Shown: positions 1 to 11,284 of the stretch, piece after piece | Position numbering within the stretch: the stretch's first letter is position 1 | Layout of the letters: each line of letters starts with the position of its first letter | Source: Massospora cicadina | Taxonomy: Eukaryota > Entomophthoromycota > Entomophthoromycetes > Entomophthorales > Entomophthoraceae | Reading direction: 5' to 3' | Assembly (NCBI GenBank): GCA_022478985.1 | Contig: JAKSZP010013543.1 | Coordinates: forward strand, 19,620 to 83,619 | Length of the DNA: 64,000 nt | The notes under the pieces: generated by a model | Database searches by the model: none | The model's input: the letters and a program-made list of their open reading frames with translations, nothing else | Told to the model about the DNA's origin: nothing | Program-made: the position numbers and the translations under genes

Positions 1-905
1 AGTGTCAGGATGAGAGGTGGTAAGCGTGGCAGATGGTATCCTTTTGAAGGCTGACCATGTGTAAATTGGGTCCGCGCATTTTGGTGTAATAAACTCTTTT
101 GCCAAAGTTGCTGATTCCACCCAAGTGGAAAATCCTGGTGATGCGAGTTTGGGTGGTTGGAGTTTGCACCAATGCGGAGCCCTAGCCACTGTGACAGGTA
201 AGTGGTAGGTTATTGAGACCAGCCGGTGGTTGGAGATATCGATTTTTTATGTGTGGAAGTGGGAAATATAAGATCAAAATTTCACCAGCGCAAGGATAAG
301 GTTGATGCAGGACATGGACCTTAGTTGGCCGTCATGAAAGTGGGGGCGCGTCATGTTCTCAAGTAGTGGAGCATGCTGCAGCAGCGCATCTAGCAACCCA
401 AGGGTGGCCTTTAGAACGTGAAGTTCTACATGACCCTGGGGTGTGGGATGAGGAAGGCCAACGGTCTGTGGATGTGTTTAGCCAACAGTTCATGTTGCCA
501 ACTATGAAAGGGTCTGGGGGTAATGGAAGGGATTTGACTAACAAGAAAATTTCCTAATGCTCTAATGCACAGGTCGGGGCATAAATGATGATGATAGCAT
601 GCACCCTGTCATCCCACAAAAATGTGACAATGAGGACTCAGCCATTGAGGAAGGATTCAGATGTTAAAAATTTAAAAAAATTGTTTTTCCAAACAAGCAC
701 CCTACAGTGCTCTGACCAGAAGGATAGGGAAGGGAGGAGCATAATTTTCCAAGCGTCCTCAGAACCTCGCAGACAGTGGGACTCCTGGATGGCCAGGATG
801 TTCTACGGGTAATTTTTTTTGTAAAAAACTCAGTTTCCTAGCCCGGAATGGCGAGGCTTTGAGTCCAGCAATATTCAACGTCCCTAAAGTGAAGGCTTCC
901 TCCAT
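1..905 (-). pseudogene. LINE A1 ORF2, EEP endonuclease part
   Basis: The ORF2 start is placed at the ATG at 905 (MEEAFTLGTLNIAG), the counterpart of A2's ATG at 62316. The visible part is the endonuclease/exonuclease/phosphatase domain that nicks target DNA for target-primed reverse transcription. A GNMNCWLN motif near 490 stands for the family GD[FM]N, with D replaced by N. The frame is broken several times. RT would follow beyond the window start. Confidence 0.7.
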
Positions 906-1050
906 CGCACCTTAGGTGTGAGGGGTGGGCACCCAGGCCCACCATCCTCCTCTGGATCTCCAAAGGCCTTCACAGCAGTGCAGGTGTTTGCAGCAATGCT
1001 ATTGTTAGATTTGTTGATTTTGGCAGACAGGTTCACGTTGGCTTTTGCCT

Positions 1051-2320
1051 TCACTTTTGTTTCCCCGCTGTTGAACGGATTTTTTGTGGTGCGGATGAGT
1101 TTGGTGCACCAACGTTCAGGTCAAAAAAATTTTCAGGTAGGTTAGAGAACAAGTCAGTTTTAATTAAGGCTTGGTTGCAAAGGTCCAGTGAGAATGAGTC
1201 GCCCATTGGATCCTCAGATTGGGAGGCCCAAGCTGATTGGGCCACCCAATATGATTGGTTGAGGGATTCCCAAGTTGCATATGGAACGAAAGTTTTAATG
1301 TCCTCCTGGCATTGGGAGTGTGGGATAGCGGAGGTGACTTTGGCCACTTCCTTGGCCGCGGCCCTGCGGGACTGTTTGGCCTTCTTTCGCTCTTTTGGGG
1401 AGACAGGCTTTACTAGTAGGTAGCAGCCTTGTGCTCCCCATGGGAAGGCCTCTTTGGTATTGGTGGTTGGTTCATAGTGAGCCTCCCCATTGGCCATACC
1501 CACCAAGGGGTGCTCTTGGAATGTGATGCCCTCCTTGGTGGGGCATGCGCGTGCCTTATGGCCAAATGCATCACAGTGGGTGCAGATGGGGGGTGCGCTG
1601 TCTACGGTTACCCAGAAAGGGTGGGTGGTATGCCCTTCAATACTAATATAAGTGGAGTTTGGGATCTGGGTTAGGTCCTTCACAATCTCCTCGGTTGGAG
1701 TCAGAACTGCAATGGCTTCGTCAGTGCACAGGTGTGGCATCAGCATAAAGCGTTGCATCTCAAAGGACTGTATTAAGCCATATATGGTGAGATCATCTTT
1801 CAGGTGCTGCTCCAGAATGGCACGCTTGACTGTAGTGGGCAAAAAGTCTAACGTGAGGAAAATTTGGTTGGATTTTTTCCATCTGGTCCTCTTGGTTTTG
1901 ATGACCCGCTGCCCTTTGGGGAGGTCAATCACTATATGCACCACAGCAGCTTCATCTGCTGCCTCCTTGTTTTTAAAAACTGAGATCCAGCCAACCACGT
2001 GACATGGAGTGAGGTGTGACATACACTGTGGTCAGGAAAAAAGTGTGCACATCCCCACAGAATTTTTCCCACAAAGCTGTTTGTTGGATATCCTGGAACA
2101 CCCAGACTCTGTATTCCACTGATGAGAGTGGTTGAGAGTGCAGCATGTTGATGTACTGGTTACATCACGCCTGCCAAGTGAGAATTTCTGGGGAAATAGT
2201 AACCGCTGGCTTTATATTTTTATCTAATCTGCCAGTTTCTCTGGAGCGTTTTTGAACGTTGGAGGTCACGGGCCTACCACCTGTGCCTCTTACCTTACTT
2301 GCCCAACTGCTCCCTGACAT
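1051..2320 (-). pseudogene. LINE A1 ORF1 (CCHC nucleic-acid-binding protein), frameshifted
   Basis: Start chosen at the ATG at 2320 (MSGSSWASK), which matches ATGs at the same place in A2, C and D. The first 50 or so codons end at a TGA near 2165; the frame then shifts, and a 323-codon stretch runs 2022-1051. The protein has a leading domain with the NKEAADEA segment, a central FLTLDFLPTTVKRAILEQ segment, a CCHC knuckle (CTHCDAFGHKARAC, spacing C-x2-C-x4-H-x4-C), and a basic KERKKAKQSRRAAAKE stretch. LINE ORF1 proteins coat the element RNA. The breaks (one nonsense, at least one frameshift) mean no protein is made. A2 has the same layout with different lesions. Confidence 0.8.
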
Positions 2321-2379
2321 GGGCGCAAATAATTTCCTCTGTGAGATTATCAAACTAAATTCAGACAAGAATTGAATAA

Positions 2380-2399
2380 TTTGCAAAAGTGATTGCAAT
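2380..2399 (-). other. 5'-terminal hairpin of LINE A1
   Basis: Read on minus, arms TTGCAA and TTGCAA flank loop TCACTT. A seventh pair is lost through a mismatch. It is the counterpart of hairpins in A2, C, D and B2. Confidence 0.6.
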
Positions 2400-2412
2400 G
2401 AGAGAGAAAAGT

Positions 2413-2915
2413 TTTTAAGATCAACATGAGACTTTACACAAAAACGTCACTGAAGCCATCCAGAACATGGTAACAGTAGCACAGAATTTTAAAGCAAAAA
2501 TAACCTGAACCAACATTGCCATGTTTATTAAATTCCCAGACGCCTGCCTCAAAGCTGAAGATGCTTTGGGAAAATACATCATTGGTATAATGATGGCTGG
2601 CAACTATTTGGAAGTTTCAGTCATTAAGGATATCAAACCCCATGCCACCAATGCCCCACACCCTTACTATCTGCCTTAACACGCCCCCTACTCTGGGATG
2701 AGATGGATGCAACCAAAGATGAGCCCCCCAATCCCCCCTCCCCATCCACCATGGAGGGATAGCAGTATTCGCTGCCCACCTGGTTGGATATTTTGTTTTG
2801 TATGATTCAATCAATCCATCCATTTTGGGCGTTTCATTTAAATCGGTATTTTTTATTATTGTTTTTAGTTTTTGGTAATGTCTGTCCCCTGGTTGGCTTA
2901 CCTCAGTTAAATAAA
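2413..2915 (+). mobile_element. Gag-only LINE derivative, fragment B1 (3' end)
   Basis: Plus-strand remnant of the family represented by B2 and B3. The translated segment around 2490-2640 (KIT..IAMFIKFPDACLKAE) aligns with the C-terminal domain of B2 (KITRHSISLFTQLPEARKEAE) and B3. Then comes the family 3' UTR with a TGTCCCCTGGTTGGCTTACC block at about 2882 and an A-rich AAATAAAA end. Only the last 500 bases are here; the 5' part is either truncated or displaced beyond A1. Confidence 0.7.
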
Positions 2916-3135
2916 AATGTGATTCATATGGCTTTAGATTAACCTTCATGATGTTGATGTTTTTGGGAAGGGCCATATAATTTTAAAAACGCTCATCCTT
3001 CAAAGTCTATAACTTTAAAATTTTGCTTATAGAAAATTATTGTCAGGGTTCACACAAAGATTTCAGGTTCTACTATAGTACTCAGCTCAATCATAAGCCC
3101 CCTTTAAGCGATAAGTTGAATCAAGAAGGGGGAAG
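2916..3135 (+). other. AT-rich spacer ending in a polypurine tract
   Basis: No coding homology seen. It ends in AAGAAGGGGGAAG directly before a TG, which looks like the polypurine tract of a plus-strand LTR element. Confidence 0.35.
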
Positions 3136-3974
3136 TGTTGTCAAAGGTGTTGGCTCAACTTTAATATCAACTATCTAATTTCAAAGGTCAGAACAAGAAC
3201 AAGCGCGTTTGGCCCTGTTGAGAAATTGACTGGACCTAATCGTCAAATATTTGATCATATCAGATATCAGCAATTATGGATCAGGTATATCCTAAGTATA
3301 TCCAAACTCGGATTTGTGGCCTAGTGATTTCGCTTAATAATATTTAACTATGATGACATGGGCTCAAGGGCTTTGCTGGCAAGGTCAGATTTAAATTAAG
3401 TTTTGACTTAATGACTCAGGCCGTGGGCTTTGTTGGTCTATGTCAAAATTAGTTTTTAATGTTGGTCGAGTTTTTGATTGAATCAATAACTAATCAGTGA
3501 TATGAATCACCTTGGTATGTGCTGCCAATTACATGTGAAAGAGAATTGGTTCAATTATTTGCAGATGCGTCTGAAATCCCATCTTGAGAATGGTAATGGT
3601 GTTTACACTGACCCTGAGGCTGAGCATGATGCCCTGAGTTGAAGTACTTGTAGACATTCTTACAAACACTTTATGTGTCCAAGTGCCATTGAAAATGAGA
3701 TGTCATGGGTAAGATGTGGTGAACATCGAACCCTATAAATAGCCCTCAAGTTCATGCTATTAAAAAACATTCAACTACTAGACTTGTTTATAATTTAACT
3801 TATAAGCTTTTTTGTGTTTAGTACTTACTTTGTATCAGTTGAGACTTTACTTGGGATCAGTAAGATCAGGGCGGCGTGCCATCGTCCAAGTAAATGACAG
3901 GGTATACAATTTGAGTACTACCAAGATGTTATATCTTAAATTCTAGTCATCATTCAGTCTATTGTCCTCACACA
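3136..3974 (+). repeat. Candidate LTR (probably a 3' LTR)
   Basis: Starts TGTTGTCAAAGG right after a purine tract and could end at CCTCACACA. It holds a good TATA box, CCTATAAATAG near 3732. No second copy lies in the window and the 5-bp flanks (GGAAG, ATAGA) do not match, so this is a composition- and context-based call only. Confidence 0.35.
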
Positions 3975-6900
3975 ATAGATGCACGAAACCAACCCCACAT
4001 CTGAAGAAGAACCAGCCCTCTGAAGCAGAACAAAAATTCAACAGGCCCATATTCTAAAACACACTAATGATCTTACCTAACCTTTTGGGCCTCCAAGCAT
4101 CCCATAATTGTCATGCGGTGACCCCAAATTTTAGTTTAAATTCTCCTGTTAATGAGTATGATTATGCATATTATACTCATTGTGCTCATTGTGCCCATTG
4201 TACTCCCCAACGATCGTGATCCTAGCCTGAGGATATTGTTGTTCTATGGCTATAGAATCCCTCATAAATACTCATAAATTTATCCAAATAAAGTATTGTC
4301 ATTTTTAAAAATTAACTTATAATAAAAAGCTCTTCTTGGAGTAGAGATTTAATATTGCTATAATCAAAGAAATATTAAATATCATGTAGCTCTCTGCTTG
4401 AAATTTTGCGTTATTGCCCTGTTACAGAACAGGAGGTTATGTAATCAAGTAGGATCAAAGGAGTGCCAGGAAGGAACTATACCTGTGCAAGTAGTGTGCT
4501 TGTCTCATGCACTACAAGGCCTATGATCCAAGAGCTAGTTATCTTAACTAATTATTATTTATTCTGGCACCTCTGAATAAATGATGTCTAGCCCCTACAT
4601 AATTTAAATCTCTTTCAGAACCTCTGGCCTCTATCTAGCCAATTTTCAAACAACTCCCTCTTGCTTGAAACCCCTGACATCTAGATAACCAAGTCCCGTT
4701 ATTCATCTGAATTTGTCCATGCTAGCAAGCTTTGAAAGATCTGCCTTCAGATGATCTGTCCCCGAGATTCCAACGCTAATTTCGAACAAAAGCAAAGTAA
4801 GGACCTCAAATTTTCCATAAGATTGAAAGGACAAAGTGTTGTAGAGAAGCTATCATATGTGGTACACCTATGCGACTCCTCTCAAAGTTCCCTTTATTTT
4901 TCAAAAATCTATAAAAGAAATGTGTAAAAACATAGTGATTAATCAAGAAAATGAAGTTGCTCTAACATACCAAAATTGTAACATTTAAACAAATAACAGT
5001 GGGTGTTTAGACGCTAGTTACATTAGTATAGCAGGCATATCCTGAGGCTGAGGGAAAAGGGGTCAGCATGTTGGCTGGTAAATTATCATAAGAGTAAGTG
5101 GTATAACTAACCAATAGTGTGATATGCGTTAAAGTCTGTTTAGTATTAAAATAGTCATCTATTTTGAGTGTCATAATGACTAAAGTTATGACATTTAGCA
5201 AAAGAATCTCTAATTAGGTTAAGAATTATCATCCACCATTATAAAGACTTAATTCTTGGCTTTATTTTTAGAAGAAATTTTAGTTTTAGCATAGTTGTTT
5301 AACCGCATTCCTAATATTACAATTGTTTTCATGAAGTATTAATCTTGATCAAATGTATAATATGACAGATAATAGTACCAGAAAATGTCTTCACCTAAAG
5401 AATATTCAGATCTTTAAAGTATAAAATGTTAAAAAACTAGCTTAAAATGAGATTATATTTTCTGTTTATTTGAATAGATAAGAATACTAACTATTCTATA
5501 TGACGGTGAGATTATGATGCAAACATACTGTAACAAAGTTGAGGATTATCACATTGATATCTAAAATAAAAATTCTCTAGTTGACATTTGCTATTGGCTA
5601 TTACAGCTATCTCACAACTTGAAATGGTAAAAACCTCCGCATATTGGTATTAACAGCCAGGAGACACTCAAGGGCTTTATAGTGGCACTTATCTCTATAT
5701 AAGATAAACGTTTTAAGCTTAAGACTATGAGGTAAACACTCTTATATATTTATCAGAAACAATTAACAACTGACTACAGCTGAAAACCCTAAGTCTATAG
5801 TTGTCATTGCCAAGTGACATCATTGAAGGGACATATTGCAAAGACAAGAATGGGCATGATGAAGCTAACAGGACTAAGTTGACAGGCCTTCCTGATCCGA
5901 AGCATACCATGGACCTAAGCTGGGTAAAAGCAAGATATGTCCCAAGTTGGTTATGGGGGTGCGCGTGATGGTCATTTGAGCGTTACATCCATGGAGGTAA
6001 AACGCACTAGCTATCCAGAAAATGACAACGAATTTTACGTTTTATTGGATAATGGGGCTTTAAGATTTATTCAATCTACAATGTTACCAAGTTGGGATAA
6101 TTAAGCTCAGTCAATAACTTGGGTGTAGGCTTATTAAAGCTACCCTATGATGAGTGATGTGTAGTTGTGCATATTGTTTTGATTGGGCATAGTGCCTCAC
6201 CCCAGTGGATGATAATTCCCCCCAATAGTTTGTAATTGATTTTTTTGCAACCAGCCTTCTTTGTTGGTTGACTTTCCTAAATTAAACCTTCTGTCAGTTT
6301 TCCGTTTTATCAAAGGTTATCTTGGCTGACCTGTTTTCAGACCTCCTAAAGGATGTCTCAAATAACATTGGTCATTTTAATTATCTAATTTGTCTACCAA
6401 CTCTCCTTCCCCTATAAAGAAGCCTAAACTTCTGAAGATAGAGGGCCTGAAAGACCTGGATTTAGATCTGCATTTGGTAATCAACTCCTCTTTGGTTCCA
6501 AACAAGTCCTCACCTTTCTGGATTATCTCATCATTTACATAATAATCTACACCCTCACCTTGGGTACTATTAGTGTTGGCCCCCTCTGTGGGGCCCTTTC
6601 CCTGTGTTATTAGCAGGTTGTTCCCTGTTTGTGTGGTGGGGCATTCCCACCAACTCTCTGGAAATGATAAGGTTACAGACACTATTTCTACATTAGTTGA
6701 ATAGCACTTTTGTCATATACGCATTAGAATTTTCTTCATAGGGCTCTCTCTGAGTTTCAATTGGGTACATTGAACGTTTGTCACGGTTACTATGCTGCTT
6801 ACTACAGCGTTTTCATTTAGTTTGCTGTTGATTTGGCTTAGCGTTAGTCTGCCACGGCCAAATGGGAGGTCCCTATCCTTACTACTCATACCAGGCTGTT

Positions 6901-8400
6901 TCAGACCCTTTAGGATCCTGCTAGTAGTGTTCCAAAACCTACCCCAGAAGTATATTCTAAAATTCAGCAAGCACTAGCTTCCATGGCTTTGGAAACTTCT
7001 TTCCTGACAACTAAGAATTTCTCACATCCATCCTCTCACAGAATCAATTTGCTGTGTCACTTGTCCCCCAGGTAGCAGACTGAGTAATTAAATTGTTCCA
7101 GGCATTCACATATATGGAAATCTGTGGAGGGTTTATAACGTTTCCTGGGGGCACATCTTCCTGAAGTTCACTCCTTCCAAATCTTCTGAGTTCCTTACTC
7201 TCCGCCATGTGGGGCACCCCTTAAGACAGTTTTTAAACGATTTTTGCATTTGGGACCACCAGTTGCCCTTTTCTGACTTAGTTAATAAATCAATTCTACA
7301 TTTCACTTTGGATCTTTCCACAAGGAATGCTCAAGTTTGGCAGGCTTCCCCTTCCAACTTATCTAATCAGGTGAAGCTCTTTGAGTGATTTTCCCACCCT
7401 AACAGGAAAGGGGATAGGTAATTTGACTGCCATTGTTTCACCATCAGCAACCCCTATAAAGACCAGTCTGGAGAATTTGAGCACTATAATTGAAGTGGAG
7501 GCTGCTTTTGCTTCCATACCTTTGGTTTTAAAGGATCTCAAAGGTCAGCGGAGGTCTATCACCAAGGTTTTAATTAAACGCTTAATTAATTTAGCACATC
7601 TCTTTCACCCTCAGAGACCCTATAAATACTGCCCACACACCCAAGTGCTTTTTGAAAATGGACGTTTCACTTTCTTCTAAAACTTCATATTTGAGTAATG
7701 TGATGGTTAGTGGGGGTCTATCTCTGAGTTACTGGCTGTGATACACTAATTCAACCGAAATGGTTTCACCTGAGAGGACCCCTATAAATACAGCTACCAA
7801 AAACTCTGATTTTACCTTAATGGGGAAGTGGCTTCAATGAAACTCCTTTAATTTTGGTGAAACTTGAGGGTTTGCATGAGTCTCACCCCAACTCAAAATT
7901 AATTAAATCTCATAAAGTATTGCCCCTTTGAGTCTTCCTCCAGTGGAACTTGGTAAACACTCATCAGAAGGAGATATCAAGGTGATGGTAAATTATAGCA
8001 TAGTCCAAGCCACTATCAGATCAGGTGTTTTGACTTTGACGCCCAAAAACGCCCTTTTTAACAAAAAATATTTAAATAAAATTGATTCAAATGAAAAGCT
8101 CCTGCAAGTCCAATATTGAAACAATTCCAGTGTAACACATCGTTCCTAAGAACCTGAGCTTGTCCCACGAGATGTTTCATAAAACTGAGGAGGTAAACAA
8201 GTTTTGATGCGTCAAAATGTAATTAGATATGCTGCTGCTGAGGATACTGCAGGGTATGTATCCTCAGTGGTAAGGATTGCAAATTACCCTTCGTTTATAT
8301 GGAAAACACCATTCTGGGGGTGTGATTAAGTCTATGGAAGAATTCTCTGGTGATTTTTGACTTTATCTGTTATCAATAAAGAATATTATGGTTACTTTCT
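3975..8400. other. Long AT-rich decayed region, presumably 5' part of gypsy I
   Basis: About 4.4 kb without a convincing gene. Reading frames are short and saturated with stops on both strands. A VLLDNGA-like string near 6045 resembles an aspartic-protease site but has no supporting context. A weakly open stretch at 7381-7680 and two CCTATAAATAC strings (about 7619 and 7781) were seen. Position just upstream of the protease of element I makes decayed gag plausible; this is inference. Confidence 0.3.
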
Positions 8401-8774
8401 GGTTTCTGCCACCTTTTCTTCCCCTTCAGGGAAACTCATTAAAATTTTTTTGGTAGATACTGGACCCTCTGAAAATTTTATTGACTTATCCTAACTGACT
8501 ACCTTATGTTAAGCTACTTACCTGGTGGTATGATTAGGGCTGGTGCCTCCCAGGGTAAACCCACACTGAAGGTTCAGGGGTTATTTGAATATCAAGTGTG
8601 TAACTACCATTTAGCTGACAGCTTTTAAAGACCAAAAATTTTCTGTACCCAGTTATCTTGAGAGTGAAGTAATAGGGAAAAATGATATCAAAACCAATTT
8701 GAAAGACAACAGAAAGACGTTATCTCTTGAGGGTGGATAGAAATAAGTATTCTCCACCTCAGAAGTAGACAATT
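8400..8774 (+). pseudogene. Gypsy I aspartic protease remnant
   Basis: The frame LVDTGPSENFIDLS (DTG at 8456-8464) is the catalytic motif of a retrotransposon pepsin-like protease, close to the LVDSGASENF form common in gypsy elements. The catalytic DTG is intact, but stops follow within about 15 codons. The region is cut at 8775 by a reverse-oriented solo LTR and resumes after 9333. Confidence 0.6.
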
Positions 8775-9333
8775 TGTTATAAATTTTGTTGGTATTCTGG
8801 AGATACGTTGAAGGGTTTTTGCACAGAATTCAGCTCACTGAGAAATAGGATCAACAATATGATGATAATTGTCCACAAAATAACAGAATAAACTTTTAGT
8901 AAATATGGAGCACTTGCTCCCGCAACAATCTTTTATTTAATATAATAATACTGCGGATCCTTGCTGTTCCGCTCACTCTAAATTATTCACAACCTCCTCC
9001 CTCAATCATCTTATCTCACCTATATCTCAGCAATTTTGGATTATACCATTTCCTCAGCTTATTAGTTCAGTTCACCGTATCTCATTGGTTCAGGCAATGC
9101 TTAATTCATTATTTTCACGATCACCTAATTTGAGGCGATTTACCACTATTCATCATACATCAATATCTCCTAATCACCTCATATGGAAGCAATCCAATAG
9201 CCATCTATTCTAGTTTAATATCGCCTCATCTCAAGGCACTCTAAATCATAACTCATATTCAGTCTTGGCGGATTCTACCCATTCCTCCATACTGACTTAT
9301 GGTTTATCATCACGTCATATCAGAATCATGTCA
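8775..9333 (-). repeat. Solo LTR of the G family, reverse orientation
   Basis: The reverse complement matches the LTRs of element G along its length: TGTTATAAATTTTG corresponds to the inverted G end TTATAACA, and CATATCAGAATCATGTCA to the inverted G start. Length about 559 versus 570/575 for G. Flanks CAATT (8770-8774) and CACTT (9334-9338) fit a 5-bp TSD with one change. No internal region is present, so it arose by LTR-LTR recombination. Confidence 0.65.
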
Positions 9334-10693
9334 CACTTACAGCATTTTCCTAATGGCCAAATGAGCACAAACTCAGCTTTGCTTTCCTGTATAAATCCAC
9401 TCCTGAAGTGACCTTTTCTTCTTCTTATTAGAAGGATTGGATTTTATCTTGATTCATCTTATTCCAATGTCCTTCCAAATCACTCTGGATTTGAATGTAA
9501 CTCAAGCTTACATTGGACTAAGTGTGCATAGCCTCTCACATCTACCCTTTGACTCCGCGAGAAGAAGCATATTTGAATGTGTGGGTCACAGAGCAGCTAC
9601 CTAAGGGGATAATATTCCAGAAGACCTCTACAGTATGCTCAATACTACATTTTGTTGAGAATGCAGATGGAACTCTACGACATTGTGGATTTTATGATAA
9701 CCTTAGTAATGTTACAATACCTGATCTTCATCCAAGTCCAGTGGAGGCACAAATTGCTTGCTATGTGAAGAAGGCAGCGGTCTTCTCTAAATTGGATTGC
9801 TTAAATGTCTTTATCCAAATTCTGATCAAAAAGTGGTAGGAATGGCTCACCGCATTCCATACCAGGAAAGGGAATTTTCAATTTTGGGTCATGCCTTTTG
9901 GCTCAAATATGCACCTGCTAATTACCTAAAGTCTTATTGATGCGGCCCAGGGGAAATTGTTAGATGTATGCGCGAATCTTACATGGATGATATCCTGGCC
10001 TTTTCCCTAATCAAGCATCCCATGCAATATACCTGAGACAAGTGGTGAACATTTGAAGGCAACAGAATATGACCCTGAAAATAATTAAGTGTGAGGTTAT
10101 CAAGTTCCAGGTCACCTTCCTGGGCAACATCTTGTCTAACAAAGGTCACATGATTACTCCAGACAAGAAGACAATGCGTTACTGACCGACCCCAACCTCA
10201 GTTAAGGAGTTGAGGAGCATTTTGGGGGCTTGAATTTCCTTAAAAAGATTACACTAAGTCTTTCTGAGATAGTGGCGTCTTTATATAAGGCTATTGGTGC
10301 CAAAGTTCTTCACTGGTCCTCTACACTAGAAGATTTTTCAAGAAGTGAATTTCACCCAGCTTTTCATGTTAGTTCTCCACCACGTGGATAAAGAGAGAGA
10401 GTTTATAATGACTACATATGCTTCCAACTTTGCAATAGCTACTGCATTCTTACTAGAGGGGGAAGACAGAGTTGTCATCATGTGGAATATTTTTAACTGA
10501 AAATATCTTCACCTGAGTTGAACTACGCTGTAAAGTATAAGATTCTATTGGCGATAGTGGAGGCGCTGACCTACCAGCGTCATCATCTACATGGCTCATC
10601 TAAGTCATTCCGCATTTGTACAGATCATTGTGCCTTGTTATACTACCAGGATTTCATGTCCTGAACCCACGGCAAACCCATTGGCATGAGACC
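9334..10693 (+). pseudogene. Gypsy I reverse transcriptase and RNase H
   Basis: From 9522 the frame IYPLTPREEAYLNVWVTEQL opens a typical gypsy RT, followed by FVENADGTLRHCGFYDNL. Further motifs are AFHTRKGNFQFWVMPFG near 9850 and the catalytic YMDDILAFS at 9980-9991, intact. RNase H follows with TTYASNFAIATAFLLEG near 10410 (catalytic D changed to Y) and CTDHCALLYY near 10620. Many stops and frameshifts lie between. The frame is interrupted at 10693 by element G and continues with integrase at 37214. Confidence 0.75.
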
Positions 10694-11263
10694 TGTTGAG
10701 ATTCTGATATGACTGGACAATAAGCTCACAATAGATGCGGAGGATTGGGTGATATTGGCCAAAACTGAGTAGTATAATAATAATGATGAGATTGCCTTGA
10801 GATAATGCGATGGGGTGGTAACAAGATTTGGACAAATATTTATAAGTTCACCTTTGAGTAAGGTGATAAGACAATATTGACATACAATAAGTATTTTTAG
10901 ATCGCCTCATACTAAGGCAATATTGAATTTACTAGTATTAGACTTCTGGAGCCAATGACAATATGGAGGAACCAAATAGTATAAGCAAAAAGGTCAGTAT
11001 CAACCAAAGTTGCTGATATATAAGCGAGATGAGAAGATTAAAACAAGATTGATAGTATGTAGGAAGAAGCAAGCGGAGCAGAAATAATCTGCTATTAATA
11101 TTATTAAAATAAAGGGTGTCGCTGAAGCAAGTGCTTCAAATTTACTATCATTACCATTTGTTTCAAGGACAGGAGATCTCCAAAGTGTCCGCTCATTGAT
11201 CATTGGGATGAAACCTGAGAAAATCTTCCAGCGTATCTCAACAATATTGACAAAATTATAACA
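10694..11263 (+). repeat. 5' LTR of gypsy G
   Basis: TGTTGAGATTCTG...TTATAACA. Contains palindromic elements, for example perfect 7-bp arms TCACCTT/AAGGTGA at 10848-10866, and a TATATAAG box at 11017-11024 about 240 bases before the LTR end. Confidence 0.85.
11017..11024 (+). promoter_or_regulatory. TATA box in G 5' LTR
   Basis: TATATAAG, conserved at the same place in the 3' LTR (36957-36964) although the surrounding LTR has diverged. Confidence 0.5.
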
Positions 11264-11264
11264 G

Positions 11265-11282
11265 TGGTTCTCACAACAAGGG
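11265..11282 (+). other. Primer-binding site of gypsy G
   Basis: TGGTTCTCACAACAAGGG begins one base after the LTR end and matches the PBS of J and the TRIM at 14 of 18 positions or better. It starts with TGG, the complement of tRNA CCA. Confidence 0.7.
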
Positions 11283-11284
11283 GC

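Larger units (their letters stand above)
1..2412 (-). mobile_element. LINE copy A1, 5' part (cut by window start)
   Basis: Non-LTR retrotransposon read on the minus strand from about 2412 down to base 1, where the window ends. It is colinear with copy A2 (60807-63210 on plus) over its whole visible length: 5' UTR hairpin, CCHC ORF1, then the EEP endonuclease start of ORF2. The 5' end is set where A1 and A2 homology begins, just before the ACTTTTCTCTC motif. Its RT and 3' end lie outside the window, so no target-site duplication can be scored. It abuts the B1 fragment head-to-head, so A1 may have inserted into B1. Confidence 0.85.

Noticed and set aside
6792..6977. A small membrane protein (hydrophobic plus-strand frame)
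   Set aside because: 61 codons, overlapped on minus by a longer open frame, with no homologue or promoter context in decayed sequence.
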